64,000 nt of DNA, taken from the NCBI RefSeq assembly GCF_036964665.1, contig NZ_JBAMDA010000001.1, positions 1,960,001-2,024,000 of the forward strand, in the 5' to 3' direction. The translations under genes were made by a program, and so were the position numbers. Positions within the stretch are counted from its first letter, which is position 1. Each line of letters opens with the position of its first letter. This stretch comes from Nitrobacter sp. NHB1 (GTDB taxonomy: Bacteria > Pseudomonadota > Alphaproteobacteria > Rhizobiales > Xanthobacteraceae). The notes beneath the pieces were generated by a model. That model saw only the letters and a list, made by a program, of their open reading frames with translations. It searched no databases and was not told where the DNA came from. Below are positions 18,025 to 27,019 of this stretch, piece after piece.

Positions 18025-18531
18025 ATGACGGTGATAACCTGGACCGACGACCGCGTCGAACAACTGAAGAAGCTCTGGGAAGCGGGCCTCTCCGCAAGTC
18101 AGATCGCCGCTGAGATCGGCAACGTGACGCGCAATGCGGTGATCGGCAAGGTACACCGGCTCGGTCTGTCGGGCCGCGCCAAGAGTCCTTCGTCAGCGGT
18201 GTCGCGGCCGCGCAAGGCCCGTCCGGCCCAGCACGTCATGCGGGTATCGCGCCCGGTCTCCCGCGGCAACACCGCGCTCGCGCACGACTTCGAGGTCGAA
18301 CTCGAGCCGGATCCGATCGCCTTCGACAATGTGGTGCCGATGAGCCAGCGGCTGTCTCTGCTCCAACTCAGCGAAGCCACCTGCCACTGGCCGGTCGGCG
18401 ATCCCTCGAGTCCGGAATTCTTCTTCTGCGGCGGCAAGGCACTCAACGGCCTACCCTATTGCGCGCACCACTCGCGCATTGCCTATCAGCCCGCCGCCGA
18501 CCGCCGCCGCCAGCCGCCGAAGGTGCGGTAA
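18025..18531 (+). CDS. gcrA: GcrA cell-cycle regulator
   Basis: A 168-residue GcrA protein. The N-terminal helix-turn-helix (WTDDRVEQLKKLWEAGLSAS, then NAVIGKVHRLGLSGR) binds DNA, with preference for CcrM-methylated GANTC sites in Caulobacter. A basic linker leads to the C-terminal sigma-70-contact domain with CHWPVGDP, FFFCGG and YCAHHSRIAY. GcrA works with sigma-70 RNA polymerase in the alphaproteobacterial cell cycle. A GANTC site (GATTC) lies about 80 bp upstream, suggesting, but not showing, methylation-linked control of its own promoter. Confidence 0.96.
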   Translation: MTVITWTDDRVEQLKKLWEAGLSASQIAAEIGNVTRNAVIGKVHRLGLSGRAKSPSSAVSRPRKARPAQHVMRVSRPVSRGNTALAHDFEVELEPDPIAFDNVVPMSQRLSLLQLSEATCHWPVGDPSSPEFFFCGGKALNGLPYCAHHSRIAYQPAADRRRQPPKVR

Positions 18532-18553
18532 GACTTCAGCAACTTTCATGAGC

Positions 18554-18675
18554 GTCGTCCCTGCGAACGCAGGAGCCCATAGCCACCGCCACGCGTTGTA
18601 ACAACGGCGCTGGCCCCAGTCGCCTGCCAAAACGGAAATGTCCTGGCGTATGGGTCCCTGCGTTCGCAGGGGCGA
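18554..18675. repeat. Long inverted repeat between convergent genes
   Basis: The outer arms GTCCCTGCGAACGCAGG and CCCTGCGTTCGCAGGG, with inner CCCATA and TATGGG, make a long stem-loop element. It fills the gap between the 3' ends of gcrA and phoB and belongs to the widespread class of intergenic palindromes in these genomes. Confidence 0.75.
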
Positions 18676-18686
18676 TAGCGGTTTGC

Positions 18687-19391
18687 TTACTCGACCGCTT
18701 TCTGAAACCGCTCGTCCAACGCGTAGCCTGCGCCGCGCACTGTGCGGATCGGATCCTGCTCGCCGCCGGGATTGAGCAGCTTGCGCAGCCGCCCGATATG
18801 AACGTCCACGGTGCGCTCGTCGATGTAGATGTCGCGGCCCCAGACGCTGTCGAGCAGTTGCTCGCGACTGAACACCCGGCCGGGATGCTCGAGGAAGAAT
18901 TCCAGCAGGCGATACTCGGTCGGACCGAGATCGATCGGGCGGCCGGAACGCGCGACGCGGTGTTTGTCACGATCGAGCTCGATGTCGCCGAAGCTCAGGA
19001 TCGTGGCGAGCCGCTCCGGGCTCGCGCGCCGCAGCAGCCCCTTCACCCGCGCCAGAAGCTCCGGCACCGAGAATGGCTTGACGATGTAGTCATCGGCGCC
19101 GGTCGCAAGCCCCCGCACCCGCTCGCTCTCCTCGCCGCGGGCGGTGAGCATGATGATCGGAAGTTGCCTGGTCTCGGGGCGCGCCCGCAGACGGCGGCAC
19201 AGTTCGATGCCGGACAGGCCAGGCAGCATCCAGTCCAGCACCACAAGATCGGGGGTGCGCTCCTTCAGCCACGTATCGGCCTCGTCGCCGCGCGCCACCG
19301 TTTCAACCTCGTAACCTTCGGCGTCGAGATTGTAGCGCAGCAGCGTCGTCAGCGCCTCCTCGTCCTCGACCACCAGAATGCGTGCACTCAT
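18687..19391 (-). CDS. phoB: Phosphate regulon response regulator PhoB
   Basis: A 234-residue OmpR-family regulator. The receiver has the acidic pair ED in ILVVEDEEAL, phospho-acceptor D53 (LVVLDWMLPG), MLTAR and the Lys in DDYIVKPFS. The C-terminal winged helix ends with VDVHIGRLRKLL and TVRGAGYALDE. It activates Pho-box promoters when phosphorylated by PhoR. It is the last gene of the pst-pho cluster, 22 bp after phoU. Confidence 0.97.
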   Translation of the reverse strand: MSARILVVEDEEALTTLLRYNLDAEGYEVETVARGDEADTWLKERTPDLVVLDWMLPGLSGIELCRRLRARPETRQLPIIMLTARGEESERVRGLATGADDYIVKPFSVPELLARVKGLLRRASPERLATILSFGDIELDRDKHRVARSGRPIDLGPTEYRLLEFFLEHPGRVFSREQLLDSVWGRDIYIDERTVDVHIGRLRKLLNPGGEQDPIRTVRGAGYALDERFQKAVE

Positions 19392-19413
19392 CGTGTTCTC
19401 GCCTGCTCTGGTT

Positions 19414-20130
19414 TCAGTTTCCCGGCGCCGCCGATGCGAAACCCGTCGTGTCCCCCTTGGGACGCTTGTCGAGCATCTGCTGGCCCTCGATCATGTAGAA
19501 CACCGTCTCCGCGATATTGGTTGCGTGGTCGCCGATCCGCTCGATGTTCTTGGCGCAGAACATCAGGTGGATACAGAACCCGATATTGCGCGGATCCTCC
19601 ATCATGTAGGTCAGGAGTTCGCGGAACAAAGAGGTGCAGATGGCGTCCACCTCCTCGTCCCCCTTCCAGACCGCCATCGCCGACGGCAGGTCGCGCGCCG
19701 CATAGGCGTCGAGCACCGACTTGACCTGGGACTGCACGAGGTCGGTCATGTGCTCGAGGCCGCGGATCAGTTTCATCGGATGGAAATCGCTATCGAGCGC
19801 AACCACGCGCTTGCCCATGTTCTTGGCGAGATCGCCAATCCGCTCCAGATCGGCGGCGACCCGCATGGCGCCGACGATCGCGCGCAGGTCGACCGCCATC
19901 GGTTGCCGCCGCGCGATGGTGAGCACGGCGCGTTCCTCGATCGTGCGCTGCAGCCGGTCGATTTCGGCATCGGCGGCGACGACGCGGGCGCCCAATGCGG
20001 TGTCGCGGCGGATCAGCGCATCCAGGGATTCGACGATCTGCCGTTCGGCGAGACCGCCCATCTCGGCAACCAGCCGCGTCAGCTCCTGGAGATCGTCGTC
20101 GAAAGCCTTGGCGGTGTGTTCGAAAGCCAT
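19414..20130 (-). CDS. phoU: Phosphate transport/signalling protein PhoU
   Basis: A 238-residue PhoU with two three-helix repeats and the metal-binding E/D motifs (GDLAKNMGKRV in the first repeat, NIERIGDHATNIAE in the second). It links the PstSCAB transporter to PhoR and keeps PhoR silent when phosphate is plentiful. It lies 27 bp after pstB, in the same operon. Confidence 0.96.
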   Translation of the reverse strand: MAFEHTAKAFDDDLQELTRLVAEMGGLAERQIVESLDALIRRDTALGARVVAADAEIDRLQRTIEERAVLTIARRQPMAVDLRAIVGAMRVAADLERIGDLAKNMGKRVVALDSDFHPMKLIRGLEHMTDLVQSQVKSVLDAYAARDLPSAMAVWKGDEEVDAICTSLFRELLTYMMEDPRNIGFCIHLMFCAKNIERIGDHATNIAETVFYMIEGQQMLDKRPKGDTTGFASAAPGN

Positions 20131-20157
20131 TTCAATTCTCCCCGCGCATACGCGCGT

Positions 20158-20976
20158 TCAGCCGAAGCGGCCTGTAATGTAATCCTGGGTGCGGCGGTCG
20201 ACCGGCGAGGTGAAGAGCTTGTTGGTCGGCCCAAACTCGACCATCTCACCGAGATACATGAATGCGGTGGTATCCGAGACACGCGCCGCCTGCTGCATGT
20301 TATGGGTGACGATCGCGATGGTGTAGTGCTCCTTGAGCTCGTCGATCAGTTCTTCGACCTTGGCCGTGGAGATCGGATCGAGCGCCGAGCACGGCTCGTC
20401 GAACAGGATCACCTCCGGCCGCAGCGCGACGGTTCGCGCGATGCACAGGCGCTGCTGCTGACCGCCGGAAAGACTGAGCCCGCTGGCATTGAGCTTGTCC
20501 TTGACCTCGCTCCACAAGGCGCCGCCCCGCAGCGCTTTCTCCACCCGACCGTCCATCTCCGACCGCGACAGCTTCTCGTACAAGCGGATGCCGAACGCGA
20601 TGTTCTCATAGATCGTCATCGGGAACGGCGTCGGCTTCTGGAACACCATGCCGACCCGCGCGCGCAGAAGATTGAGATCGAGCCTGGGGTCGAGGATGTC
20701 GGTATTGTCCAGCAACACCTGCCCTTCGACGCGCTGGCCGGGATAGAGGTCGTACATGCGGTTGAAGATGCGAAGCAGGGTCGATTTGCCGCAACCCGAG
20801 GGACCGATGAAGGCCGTCACCCGATTGGCGGCGATCGAGAGGTCGATATTCTTCAGCGCGTGGTTCTGGCCGTAATAGAAATTGAGGTTACGGGCGGCGA
20901 TCTTGGCCGGAGCATCGGGATCGATCGCCGATGGCGGAACGGCCGGGCGCGAGACAGCGGCGGAAACGTCGGTCAT
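20158..20976 (-). CDS. pstB: Phosphate ABC transporter ATP-binding protein PstB
   Basis: A 272-residue ABC ATPase with Walker [11 protein letters not shown]-loop [16 protein letters not shown], signature [13 protein letters not shown], Walker [15 protein letters not shown] and the switch His in [13 protein letters not shown]. It energises high-affinity phosphate uptake. The start overlaps the pstA stop by 4 nt, so the two are coupled. Confidence 0.98.
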   Translation of the reverse strand: MTDVSAAVSRPAVPPSAIDPDAPAKIAARNLNFYYGQNHALKNIDLSIAANRVTAFIGPSGCGKSTLLRIFNRMYDLYPGQRVEGQVLLDNTDILDPRLDLNLLRARVGMVFQKPTPFPMTIYENIAFGIRLYEKLSRSEMDGRVEKALRGGALWSEVKDKLNASGLSLSGGQQQRLCIARTVALRPEVILFDEPCSALDPISTAKVEELIDELKEHYTIAIVTHNMQQAARVSDTTAFMYLGEMVEFGPTNKLFTSPVDRRTQDYITGRFG

Positions 20977-21818
20977 TTTGCGGTCCTCTCAGAGCCGATC
21001 AACCTTGCACCGATGTTCAGCGCCAGTACGGCCAGCGTGATCAGCAGCGCGCCGCTCCACGCCAAATCTTTCCAATAGGCGTAGGGGCTCTGCACGAAGT
21101 TGTTGATGGTGACGGGAAGGTTCGCGATCGTGTGGGTCAGGTCCATACTGAAGAACTGATTGCTCAGCGCGGTGAACAGCAGCGGTGCGGTCTCGCCGGC
21201 AACGCGCGCGGTGGCAAGCAGCACGCCGGTGATCAGTCCCGCCCGCGCGGCGCGATAAGCGACGCGCTTGATGACCAGCGAGCGCGGCAGACCAAGCGCG
21301 GAGGCCGCCTCGCACAACGAGTTCGGCACCAGGTTCAGCATGTCCTCCGTCGTGCGCACCACGACCGGAATGACGATCACGGCGAGCGCGAGCGAACCCG
21401 CGAGCGCCGAGAAACCTCCCATCGGCACCACGACCGCGCCATAGATGAACAGGCCGATGATGATCGAGGGCGCGCTGAGAAGGATGTCGTTGATGAAACG
21501 GATGACCGGCGAGAGGCGGTCGTGCTTGCCGTATTCGGCAAGATAGGTACCCGCAAACATGCCGATCGGCGCGCCGATGCCCACCCCGATCACGGTCATC
21601 ATGATGGAGCCGACGATGGCGTTCAACAGGCCCCCTTCGGAAGCGCCGGGCGGCGGCGTGTTCTGGGTGAAAATCTGCCAGCTCATCCCGGCGAGACCGT
21701 TATAGAAGAGCGTAAACAGGATCAGCCCGAGCCAGGAGACGCCGAAAGCGGCGGCGGCAAAACACAGGACGCGAACGATGAGGTCTCGACGGCGGCGGGA
21801 CGCATAGATCGGATTCAT
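20973..21818 (-). CDS. pstA: Phosphate ABC transporter permease PstA
   Basis: A 281-residue inner-membrane permease with six hydrophobic segments and the EAA-type loop ([20 protein letters not shown]). It forms the channel with PstC. It is separated from pstC by an 82-bp gap almost filled by the palindromic element 21835-21900, and is coupled to pstB. Confidence 0.97.
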   Translation of the reverse strand: MNPIYASRRRRDLIVRVLCFAAAAFGVSWLGLILFTLFYNGLAGMSWQIFTQNTPPPGASEGGLLNAIVGSIMMTVIGVGIGAPIGMFAGTYLAEYGKHDRLSPVIRFINDILLSAPSIIIGLFIYGAVVVPMGGFSALAGSLALAVIVIPVVVRTTEDMLNLVPNSLCEAASALGLPRSLVIKRVAYRAARAGLITGVLLATARVAGETAPLLFTALSNQFFSMDLTHTIANLPVTINNFVQSPYAYWKDLAWSGALLITLAVLALNIGARLIGSERTAK

Positions 21819-21834
21819 GGCTTCACCTGAACAG

Positions 21835-21900
21835 GCATGATCTCCGGACCAACGATTTCGTTGGTTCGGAAAAACCGGCTTCCGCTTTTACGGATCATGC
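21835..21900 (-). repeat. Palindromic element inside the pst operon (pstC-pstA gap)
   Basis: Ends GCATGATC and GATCATGC enclose a second stem (CCGGACCAACGA paired with TCGTTGGTTCGG, one mismatch) and a CCGGCTTCCGCTTTTA core. It belongs to the GCATGATC...GATCATGC class of Rhizobiales palindromes and abuts the pstC stop codon. Being transcribed, it may stabilise or process the pst mRNA. Confidence 0.7.
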
Positions 21901-22899
21901 CTATTTCCCCGCCTTCTTCTCCAGCCGCATCAGCATCAGCCGCGCCGCGGCGAGTACGAAGAATGTCAGCACGAACAACAGCAGACCGAGCAGCATCAGA
22001 CCAGACTGATGCAGGCCGTCGCTCTCGGCGAACTCGCTGGCGATCGCCGCGGAAATCGTGGTGCCGGGCGCAAAGATCGACGGCGAGATACGGAACGAGT
22101 TGCCGATAATGAAGGTCACCGCCATCGTCTCGCCGAGCGCGCGGCCGAGCGCCAGCATGACGCCGCCGATGACGCCGACGCGCGTATAGGGCAGCACGAC
22201 GTGGCGGACGACTTCCCAGGTGGTGCAGCCGACGCCATAGGCCGCCTCTTTCAGAACTGGCGGTACGGTCGCGAACACGTCGCGCGAAATCGCGGTGATA
22301 AAAGGCAACACCATGATCGCGAGGATCAGCGAGGCGTTGAACAGGCTCAAATAAGACGGCGGCCCGCCGAAGATCGAGCCGAGGATCGGCACCCCTGCAA
22401 ACAGGTCGATGAAGAAGGGCTGCACCGAATTGGCAAGAAACGGGCCGAGGATGAAGAAGCCCCACATGCCGTAGATGATCGAAGGAATGCCCGCGAGCAG
22501 CTCGACCGCCATGCCGATCGGCCGGCGCGCCCACAGCGGGCACAATTCGGTGAGGAATACCGCGATGCCGATGCCGACCGGGATCGCGATTGTCATAGCG
22601 ATGACCGAGGTCAGGATCGTGCCATACAGCGGGCTCAGCGCGCCCAGCACCGGCGGATCGGCGGACGGCGCCCAGCGCTGCGTCGTCAGGAACGCGCTTC
22701 CGAACTCCACAATCGCGGGCCAGGCCCCCACGATCAGCGAGACGATGATTCCTCCGAGCAGCATCAGAACCAGGAGCGCGCTGATGCGCGTGGTCCAGTA
22801 GAACGCCGTGTCGCCGAACTTGAAGGCGTTCAGCGCACGGGTGCGGTCATAGCGGCCTGCTGCCTCCATCGCGCTACCATGAACGGCCATTTCCGCCAC
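21901..22899 (-). CDS. pstC: Phosphate ABC transporter permease PstC
   Basis: A 332-residue permease with six main hydrophobic segments and the permease loop (KEAAYGVGCTTWEVVRHVVL). It pairs with PstA. It starts about 107 bp downstream of the pstS stop; the gap contains the strong hairpin at 22972-22995. Confidence 0.97.
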   Translation of the reverse strand: MAEMAVHGSAMEAAGRYDRTRALNAFKFGDTAFYWTTRISALLVLMLLGGIIVSLIVGAWPAIVEFGSAFLTTQRWAPSADPPVLGALSPLYGTILTSVIAMTIAIPVGIGIAVFLTELCPLWARRPIGMAVELLAGIPSIIYGMWGFFILGPFLANSVQPFFIDLFAGVPILGSIFGGPPSYLSLFNASLILAIMVLPFITAISRDVFATVPPVLKEAAYGVGCTTWEVVRHVVLPYTRVGVIGGVMLALGRALGETMAVTFIIGNSFRISPSIFAPGTTISAAIASEFAESDGLHQSGLMLLGLLLFVLTFFVLAAARLMLMRLEKKAGK

Positions 22900-22971
22900 G
22901 CCAATCCCCTATTTCCTGCAACGCATGATGTCCGGGCAACCTGCGGAAAACGCCTTCTCGCAAGGGAGAAT

Positions 22972-22995
22972 GGAGGAGCGCCCTGGCGCTCCTCC
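22972..22995 (-). promoter_or_regulatory. GC-rich hairpin in the pstS-pstC gap
   Basis: GGAGGAGCGCC and its exact reverse complement are separated by only 2 nt, giving a stem of at least 9 bp right after the pstS stop. There is no T-tract, so it probably is not a full terminator. Such structures after binding-protein genes often protect the upstream mRNA and lower expression of the downstream permease genes; that role is inferred. Confidence 0.65.
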
Positions 22996-23006
22996 ACGGC
23001 CCGGGA

Positions 23007-24032
23007 TCAGCTCTTGATCTCGGAGGTCCAGGTTTTCTCGATCTGCTTCACGACCGGGTCCGGCATCGGAATGTAGTCAAGATCCTCGGCCATCTTGCCG
23101 CCCTTCTCGAATGACCACTTGAAGAACTTGATGGCTTCGGCGGAGGCCGCCTTGTCGATCGGCTCCTTGTGCATCAGGATGAACGTCGCCGCGGCGATCG
23201 GCCAGGAAGCATCGCCTGGCTGATCGGTCAGGATCACGTAGTAGCCCGGCGCGTGCGCCCAGTCGGCGTTGCCCGCCGCAGCCTGGAAGGAGGCGACGGT
23301 CGGCTGCACGGCCTTGCCGGCCTTGTTGATGAGCGCGGCGTAGGTCAGCTTGTTCTGCTTGGCATAGGCATACTCGACATAGCCGATCGAGTTCCTGGTC
23401 TGGCCGACATTGCCGGACACGCCTTCGTTGCCTTTGGCGCCGACGCCCGCCGGCCACTCCACCGCAGTGCCCTCACCGACCTTGGACTTCCACTCGGCAT
23501 TCACCTTGGACAGATAGTTGGTGAAGTTGAATGAGGTGCCCGATCCGTCCGAACGATGCACAACCGCGATCGAAGCCGAAGGCAGCTTGAGCTTCGGGTT
23601 GAGCTTTGCGATCGCAGGGTCGTCCCACTTGGTAACCTTGCCGAGAAAGATGTCGCCGAGCAGTTCACCCGAAAGGACCAGTTCGCCAGGCGTCACGCCT
23701 TCGACGTTCACGACGGGGACGATCGCGCCCATCACCATCGGCCACTGCAGCAGGCCGTCCTTGTCGAGCTTGTCGGCCTTCAGCGGCGCGTCGGTCGCGC
23801 CGAAGGTCACGGTCTTGGCGAGGATCTGCTTGATGCCGGCGCCCGACCCGATCGACTGATAGTTCACGCTATTGCCGGTCTCTTTCTTGTAGGCATCGGC
23901 CCATTTGGAATAGACCGGGAACGGGAAGGTCGCCCCCGCGCCGGTGATGTCAGCCGCCCTCGCCGGAAGCGAAAACGCGGACGCCGAGGCGGCAACGAGG
24001 CCGGCGGCGGCGATGGCCTTGAAGAAATTCAT
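23007..24032 (-). CDS. pstS: Phosphate-binding protein PstS
   Basis: A 341-residue periplasmic binding protein with signal peptide (about 1-24, ending PARAA). Phosphate-pocket motifs are present: GAGATFPFPVYSKW, SIGSGAGIKQI, FGATDAPL and HRSDGSGTSFNFT. It delivers phosphate to PstCAB. The ATG at 24032 was chosen because it starts the signal peptide (MNFFKAIAAAG). It is the first gene of the pst operon, with a Pho box about 90 bp upstream. Confidence 0.98.
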   Translation of the reverse strand: MNFFKAIAAAGLVAASASAFSLPARAADITGAGATFPFPVYSKWADAYKKETGNSVNYQSIGSGAGIKQILAKTVTFGATDAPLKADKLDKDGLLQWPMVMGAIVPVVNVEGVTPGELVLSGELLGDIFLGKVTKWDDPAIAKLNPKLKLPSASIAVVHRSDGSGTSFNFTNYLSKVNAEWKSKVGEGTAVEWPAGVGAKGNEGVSGNVGQTRNSIGYVEYAYAKQNKLTYAALINKAGKAVQPTVASFQAAAGNADWAHAPGYYVILTDQPGDASWPIAAATFILMHKEPIDKAASAEAIKFFKWSFEKGGKMAEDLDYIPMPDPVVKQIEKTWTSEIKS

Positions 24033-24119
24033 GTGTGGTCTCCCTCGAGATTGAGCAGAGCGCAGATGCGCCCATGGCGTCCGTCTAAGTGCGGTCGATG
24101 CTGCTTTTACGAAGGTTTG

Positions 24120-24137
24120 ACGACAGTCGGATGACAG
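24120..24137 (-). promoter_or_regulatory. Pho box (PhoB operator) of the pst operon
   Basis: On the minus strand the sequence reads CTGTCAT-CCGA-CTGTCGT, 13 of 14 bases matching the two 7-bp direct repeats of the Pho box with the correct 4-bp spacer. It lies between the phoR stop and pstS and points at pstS, so PhoB should activate pstSCAB-phoU-phoB from here. Confidence 0.88.
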
Positions 24138-24163
24138 AGATAAACCATTGCAATCATTTAACT

Positions 24164-25516
24164 TCACGTTGCGGTCACGGCCTGCGCCGGTGGGAAACCC
24201 GCCGTAAAGGTCGCGCCATGGCCGGCCACGCTTTCGATCAGCAGGCGGCCGCCATGACGGTTCAGGATATGTCTCACCAGCGACAGGCCGAGGCCGGTGC
24301 CGCCCTGAGCCCGGCTGTCGCCGGCGTCGACGCGATAGAAGCGTTCGGTGAGGCGCGGCAAATGCTCCGGCGCGATTCCGGGACCGAAATCCCGCACCGC
24401 CACCCGGAATTCCGGCGCGCCGTCCAGCGAGACGTCCATCATCGACGACACCACGACCCTGCCGCCGGACGCGCCGTATTTCAGCGCATTCTCGATCAGG
24501 TTCTCGAACAGCCGCAGCAGTTCCTCGCGATCGCCGCAGATCATCACCGGCGTTTGCGGCAGTTCGACTTCGATCCTGACCTGGCGCTCCGCCGCCAGCG
24601 GCTCGAGCCCGTCGACGACCTGACGCACGATCGGGATAAGGTCGACCGGCGTATCCGGCCGCACATGCGCCGACAGTTCGACCCGCGACAGCGACAGCAG
24701 ATCGTCGATCAGCCGCGCCATGCGCGTGGCCTGCGCATGCATGATGCCGAGAAAGCGCTCACGCGCCTTGGCATCCTCGCGCGCCGGGCCTTGCAGCGTG
24801 TCGATGAAGCCCGACAGCGCCGCCAGTGGCGTGCGCAATTCGTGGCTCGCATTGGCGACGAAGTCGGCGCGCATTTCCTCGACCCGTCGCAACGGCGTCT
24901 GATCGTGGAACGTCAACAGCATGCAATGGTCGACGCCGCCGAACGCGGTCGGCACCGGAATCGGCGTGATGATCAGTTCCATCCAGCGATCGACCGGGAC
25001 ATGATTGAGATAGGTCGTCCGCCGCGTTTCCCTCGTCGCGACCGCCTCGCGCAACGCCGTGACAATCTCAGGCGATCGCAGCGCGAATTGCGCGAGCCCG
25101 TGCTGGCGCAGCGCCGGCACAAGCTGCGCCGCCGCGGCATTGAGATGGATCACGCGGCCGGCCCGATCGAGCAGCACGTTGGGATCCGGCATACCGGCAA
25201 CGATGGCATGAACCGCCGCAGTGTCCACCGGATTAGCGCCGAGGTCGGCTTCGCGCGACGCGGCCGGATCGTGAACCTGCCAGGGCACCAGCCCCGCGCC
25301 GACGATGCAGACAAAGGCGGCGATGGCGCGGGACGGCTGCAAGCCGCCGAACACGGCGAGCGCAGCCAGCACGAGCCCGGCAACCAGCAGAATGAGCGCC
25401 GAACGGCGCAACCGGTCCGTCCAGGATGCAAACCTCGAAGCGGAAGCGGGCACAGGAGTCGGCTGGGCGGCTCCTTCCGCGGTCGGTCGAATGCTGTCAG
25501 GCGCCGGAGTCGCCAT
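24164..25516 (-). CDS. phoR: Phosphate regulon sensor kinase PhoR
   Basis: A 450-residue histidine kinase: two hydrophobic segments (about 38-58 and 63-79), a PAS domain (about 105-205), the H-box NASHELRTPLAAL (H225), N-box ENLIENALKYG, and G-boxes DFGPGIAPEHL and GGTGLGLSLVRH. It phosphorylates PhoB under phosphate limitation and is restrained by PhoU/Pst. It is transcribed in the same direction as pst, but the pst operon has its own Pho box. Its start overlaps the end of the UPF0104 gene by 20 nt. Confidence 0.95.
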   Translation of the reverse strand: MATPAPDSIRPTAEGAAQPTPVPASASRFASWTDRLRRSALILLVAGLVLAALAVFGGLQPSRAIAAFVCIVGAGLVPWQVHDPAASREADLGANPVDTAAVHAIVAGMPDPNVLLDRAGRVIHLNAAAAQLVPALRQHGLAQFALRSPEIVTALREAVATRETRRTTYLNHVPVDRWMELIITPIPVPTAFGGVDHCMLLTFHDQTPLRRVEEMRADFVANASHELRTPLAALSGFIDTLQGPAREDAKARERFLGIMHAQATRMARLIDDLLSLSRVELSAHVRPDTPVDLIPIVRQVVDGLEPLAAERQVRIEVELPQTPVMICGDREELLRLFENLIENALKYGASGGRVVVSSMMDVSLDGAPEFRVAVRDFGPGIAPEHLPRLTERFYRVDAGDSRAQGGTGLGLSLVRHILNRHGGRLLIESVAGHGATFTAGFPPAQAVTAT

Positions 25517-26570
25517 GCTCCCTCAGACAGGACAATTTGCCCGTTGGCCCGATTTTACCCGTTGGCCCGGCGCTCGATCCGAGCCGCGCGTTCCCCACGC
25601 GTTTCATTCGTGCGCTGATGATAATTTCCCGAAGCGTCAGCAAGATGATAGAAATCACGAAGGGCACGACATAGTAAAGCAGCCGGAACAGCAGCATCCC
25701 GGCCAGCAGGTCTTTTGTGTCCATCTGCCAGAGGCCGACCAGCATGGCGGCGTCGAACACGCCGAGCCCGCCCGGCGAATGGCTCGCGAAGCCGAGCAGC
25801 GTTGCGGACACGAAAATCACTGCGACAACGACAAAGCCGACATTGGGCTGGTCGGGAACCAGCACATACATCGCGAGCGCGCAAAACCCCAGATCGACGA
25901 TTCCGATAAGGATTTGCAGCAGCGTCAGCGGACCGCCCGGCAGAACCACGGTCCATGGCCCGCTGCCGACGCGACGCGGCCGGATTCCGACCCAGACCAC
26001 ATACCCGATCAGACCGAGGATGATCGCGATCGCTATCAGCCTATTGCACCAGGCCGGAAGCTGATCGATGCTCGTCGCGGCCTCCGGGTGATAGGCGATG
26101 CCGAGCCCGAGTACAGCCGCGTTGCCGAGCCAGAAGGTGAGACCGGCCAGAAAGCAGACCTTTGCGACGTCGACCGCACTCAGTCCCCAGGCGGAATAGA
26201 CGCGATAGCGCACCGCTCCGCCGGTGAAGACGCTGGCGCCGACATTGTGGCCAACCGAATAGCTGGTAAAGGCCGCGAATGCCGTGGCGCGGTAGGGAAT
26301 ATGCGTGACGCCGATCGCCCGTACCGCGAACAGGTCATAGAATGTCAACGTGAAATAGCCGGCGGCAACGAACAGGCCCGACAGCGCGATCAAGCGCGGC
26401 TCGGTCTGTCGGACAGCCTCTATCACCTCGTCGATATCGGTATCCCTGAGGATATGGAAGAGCACGTAGAACGCGACCACGATGACCGTGACGCTGATCG
26501 CAACACCCAATTTGTGCAGGATTTGCTTCCGGCGCAGAACCGAGATCGCTCTGCGTATTGATCCTAGCAT
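25497..26570 (-). CDS. UPF0104 / lysylphosphatidylglycerol synthase-like membrane protein
   Basis: A polytopic protein of about 357 residues with some eight hydrophobic segments; it matches the LPG-synthase transmembrane (flippase-like) family: TSYSVGHNVGASVFTGGAVR near residue 110 and GFASHSPGGLGVFDAAML near 275. The MprF synthase domain is absent, so it is not a lysyl-PG synthase by itself; a lipid-flippase-like role is possible. The ATG at 26570 has GAGG 6 nt upstream. The C-terminal tail carries a short tandem (GPTGKIGPTGK) and overlaps phoR. Confidence 0.85.
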   Translation of the reverse strand: MLGSIRRAISVLRRKQILHKLGVAISVTVIVVAFYVLFHILRDTDIDEVIEAVRQTEPRLIALSGLFVAAGYFTLTFYDLFAVRAIGVTHIPYRATAFAAFTSYSVGHNVGASVFTGGAVRYRVYSAWGLSAVDVAKVCFLAGLTFWLGNAAVLGLGIAYHPEAATSIDQLPAWCNRLIAIAIILGLIGYVVWVGIRPRRVGSGPWTVVLPGGPLTLLQILIGIVDLGFCALAMYVLVPDQPNVGFVVVAVIFVSATLLGFASHSPGGLGVFDAAMLVGLWQMDTKDLLAGMLLFRLLYYVVPFVISIILLTLREIIISARMKRVGNARLGSSAGPTGKIGPTGKLSCLREHGDSGA

Positions 26571-26688
26571 CGAGAACCTCGAATTGCGGTCCACGGCAAA
26601 GCCGTCGCCGTTCCGCATTCATTCACGTGGACAGTGTCGTAGCGTGTTTCGGTTCCTAGTGGAATTCCGTCGGCCTTAACAAAACCCT

Positions 26689-27015
26689 TCATTCCAACAC
26701 ATTAGAGTGTCCCGTCGATCCGCCGGACGCCGCCTGGCGGGAGACCACCCGATCGCGCAGCCACGAGCCGACCGCGCAACCTGCAAGATAAACCCCGAGC
26801 ATCGCCAGTCCAAGGTCGAGCCAGTAACCGAATCGGCCGGGAACCACATGCGTGAGCGCTGCGACAATCAGCGCTGCGGCCAATACCGACAGCAACTGCG
26901 CAACCCGCTTCGTGACCCCCCGGCCGCGATGGACCACCGCGATCCAGCCCATGGCGAAACCCAGCAGCAGCGATCCAGCGAGCCAACCCCAGTGAAACAC
27001 CGCCAGATAAACCAT
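26689..27015 (-). CDS. Small membrane protein, partner gene of the OmpA/BON protein
   Basis: A 108-residue protein with three hydrophobic segments (about 8-28, 38-58 and 65-85) and a polar C-terminal tail (RDRVVSRQAASGG). I do not recognise a named family. It begins 4 nt after the stop of the OmpA-family gene, so the two should be co-expressed and may act together in the envelope. Confidence 0.7.
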   Translation of the reverse strand: MVYLAVFHWGWLAGSLLLGFAMGWIAVVHRGRGVTKRVAQLLSVLAAALIVAALTHVVPGRFGYWLDLGLAMLGVYLAGCAVGSWLRDRVVSRQAASGGSTGHSNVLE

Positions 27016-27019
27016 ATCT

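Noticed and set aside
24089-26561. Long plus-strand frames opposite phoR and UPF0104
   Set aside because: No domain, Arg/Gln-rich composition, opposite well-recognised genes.
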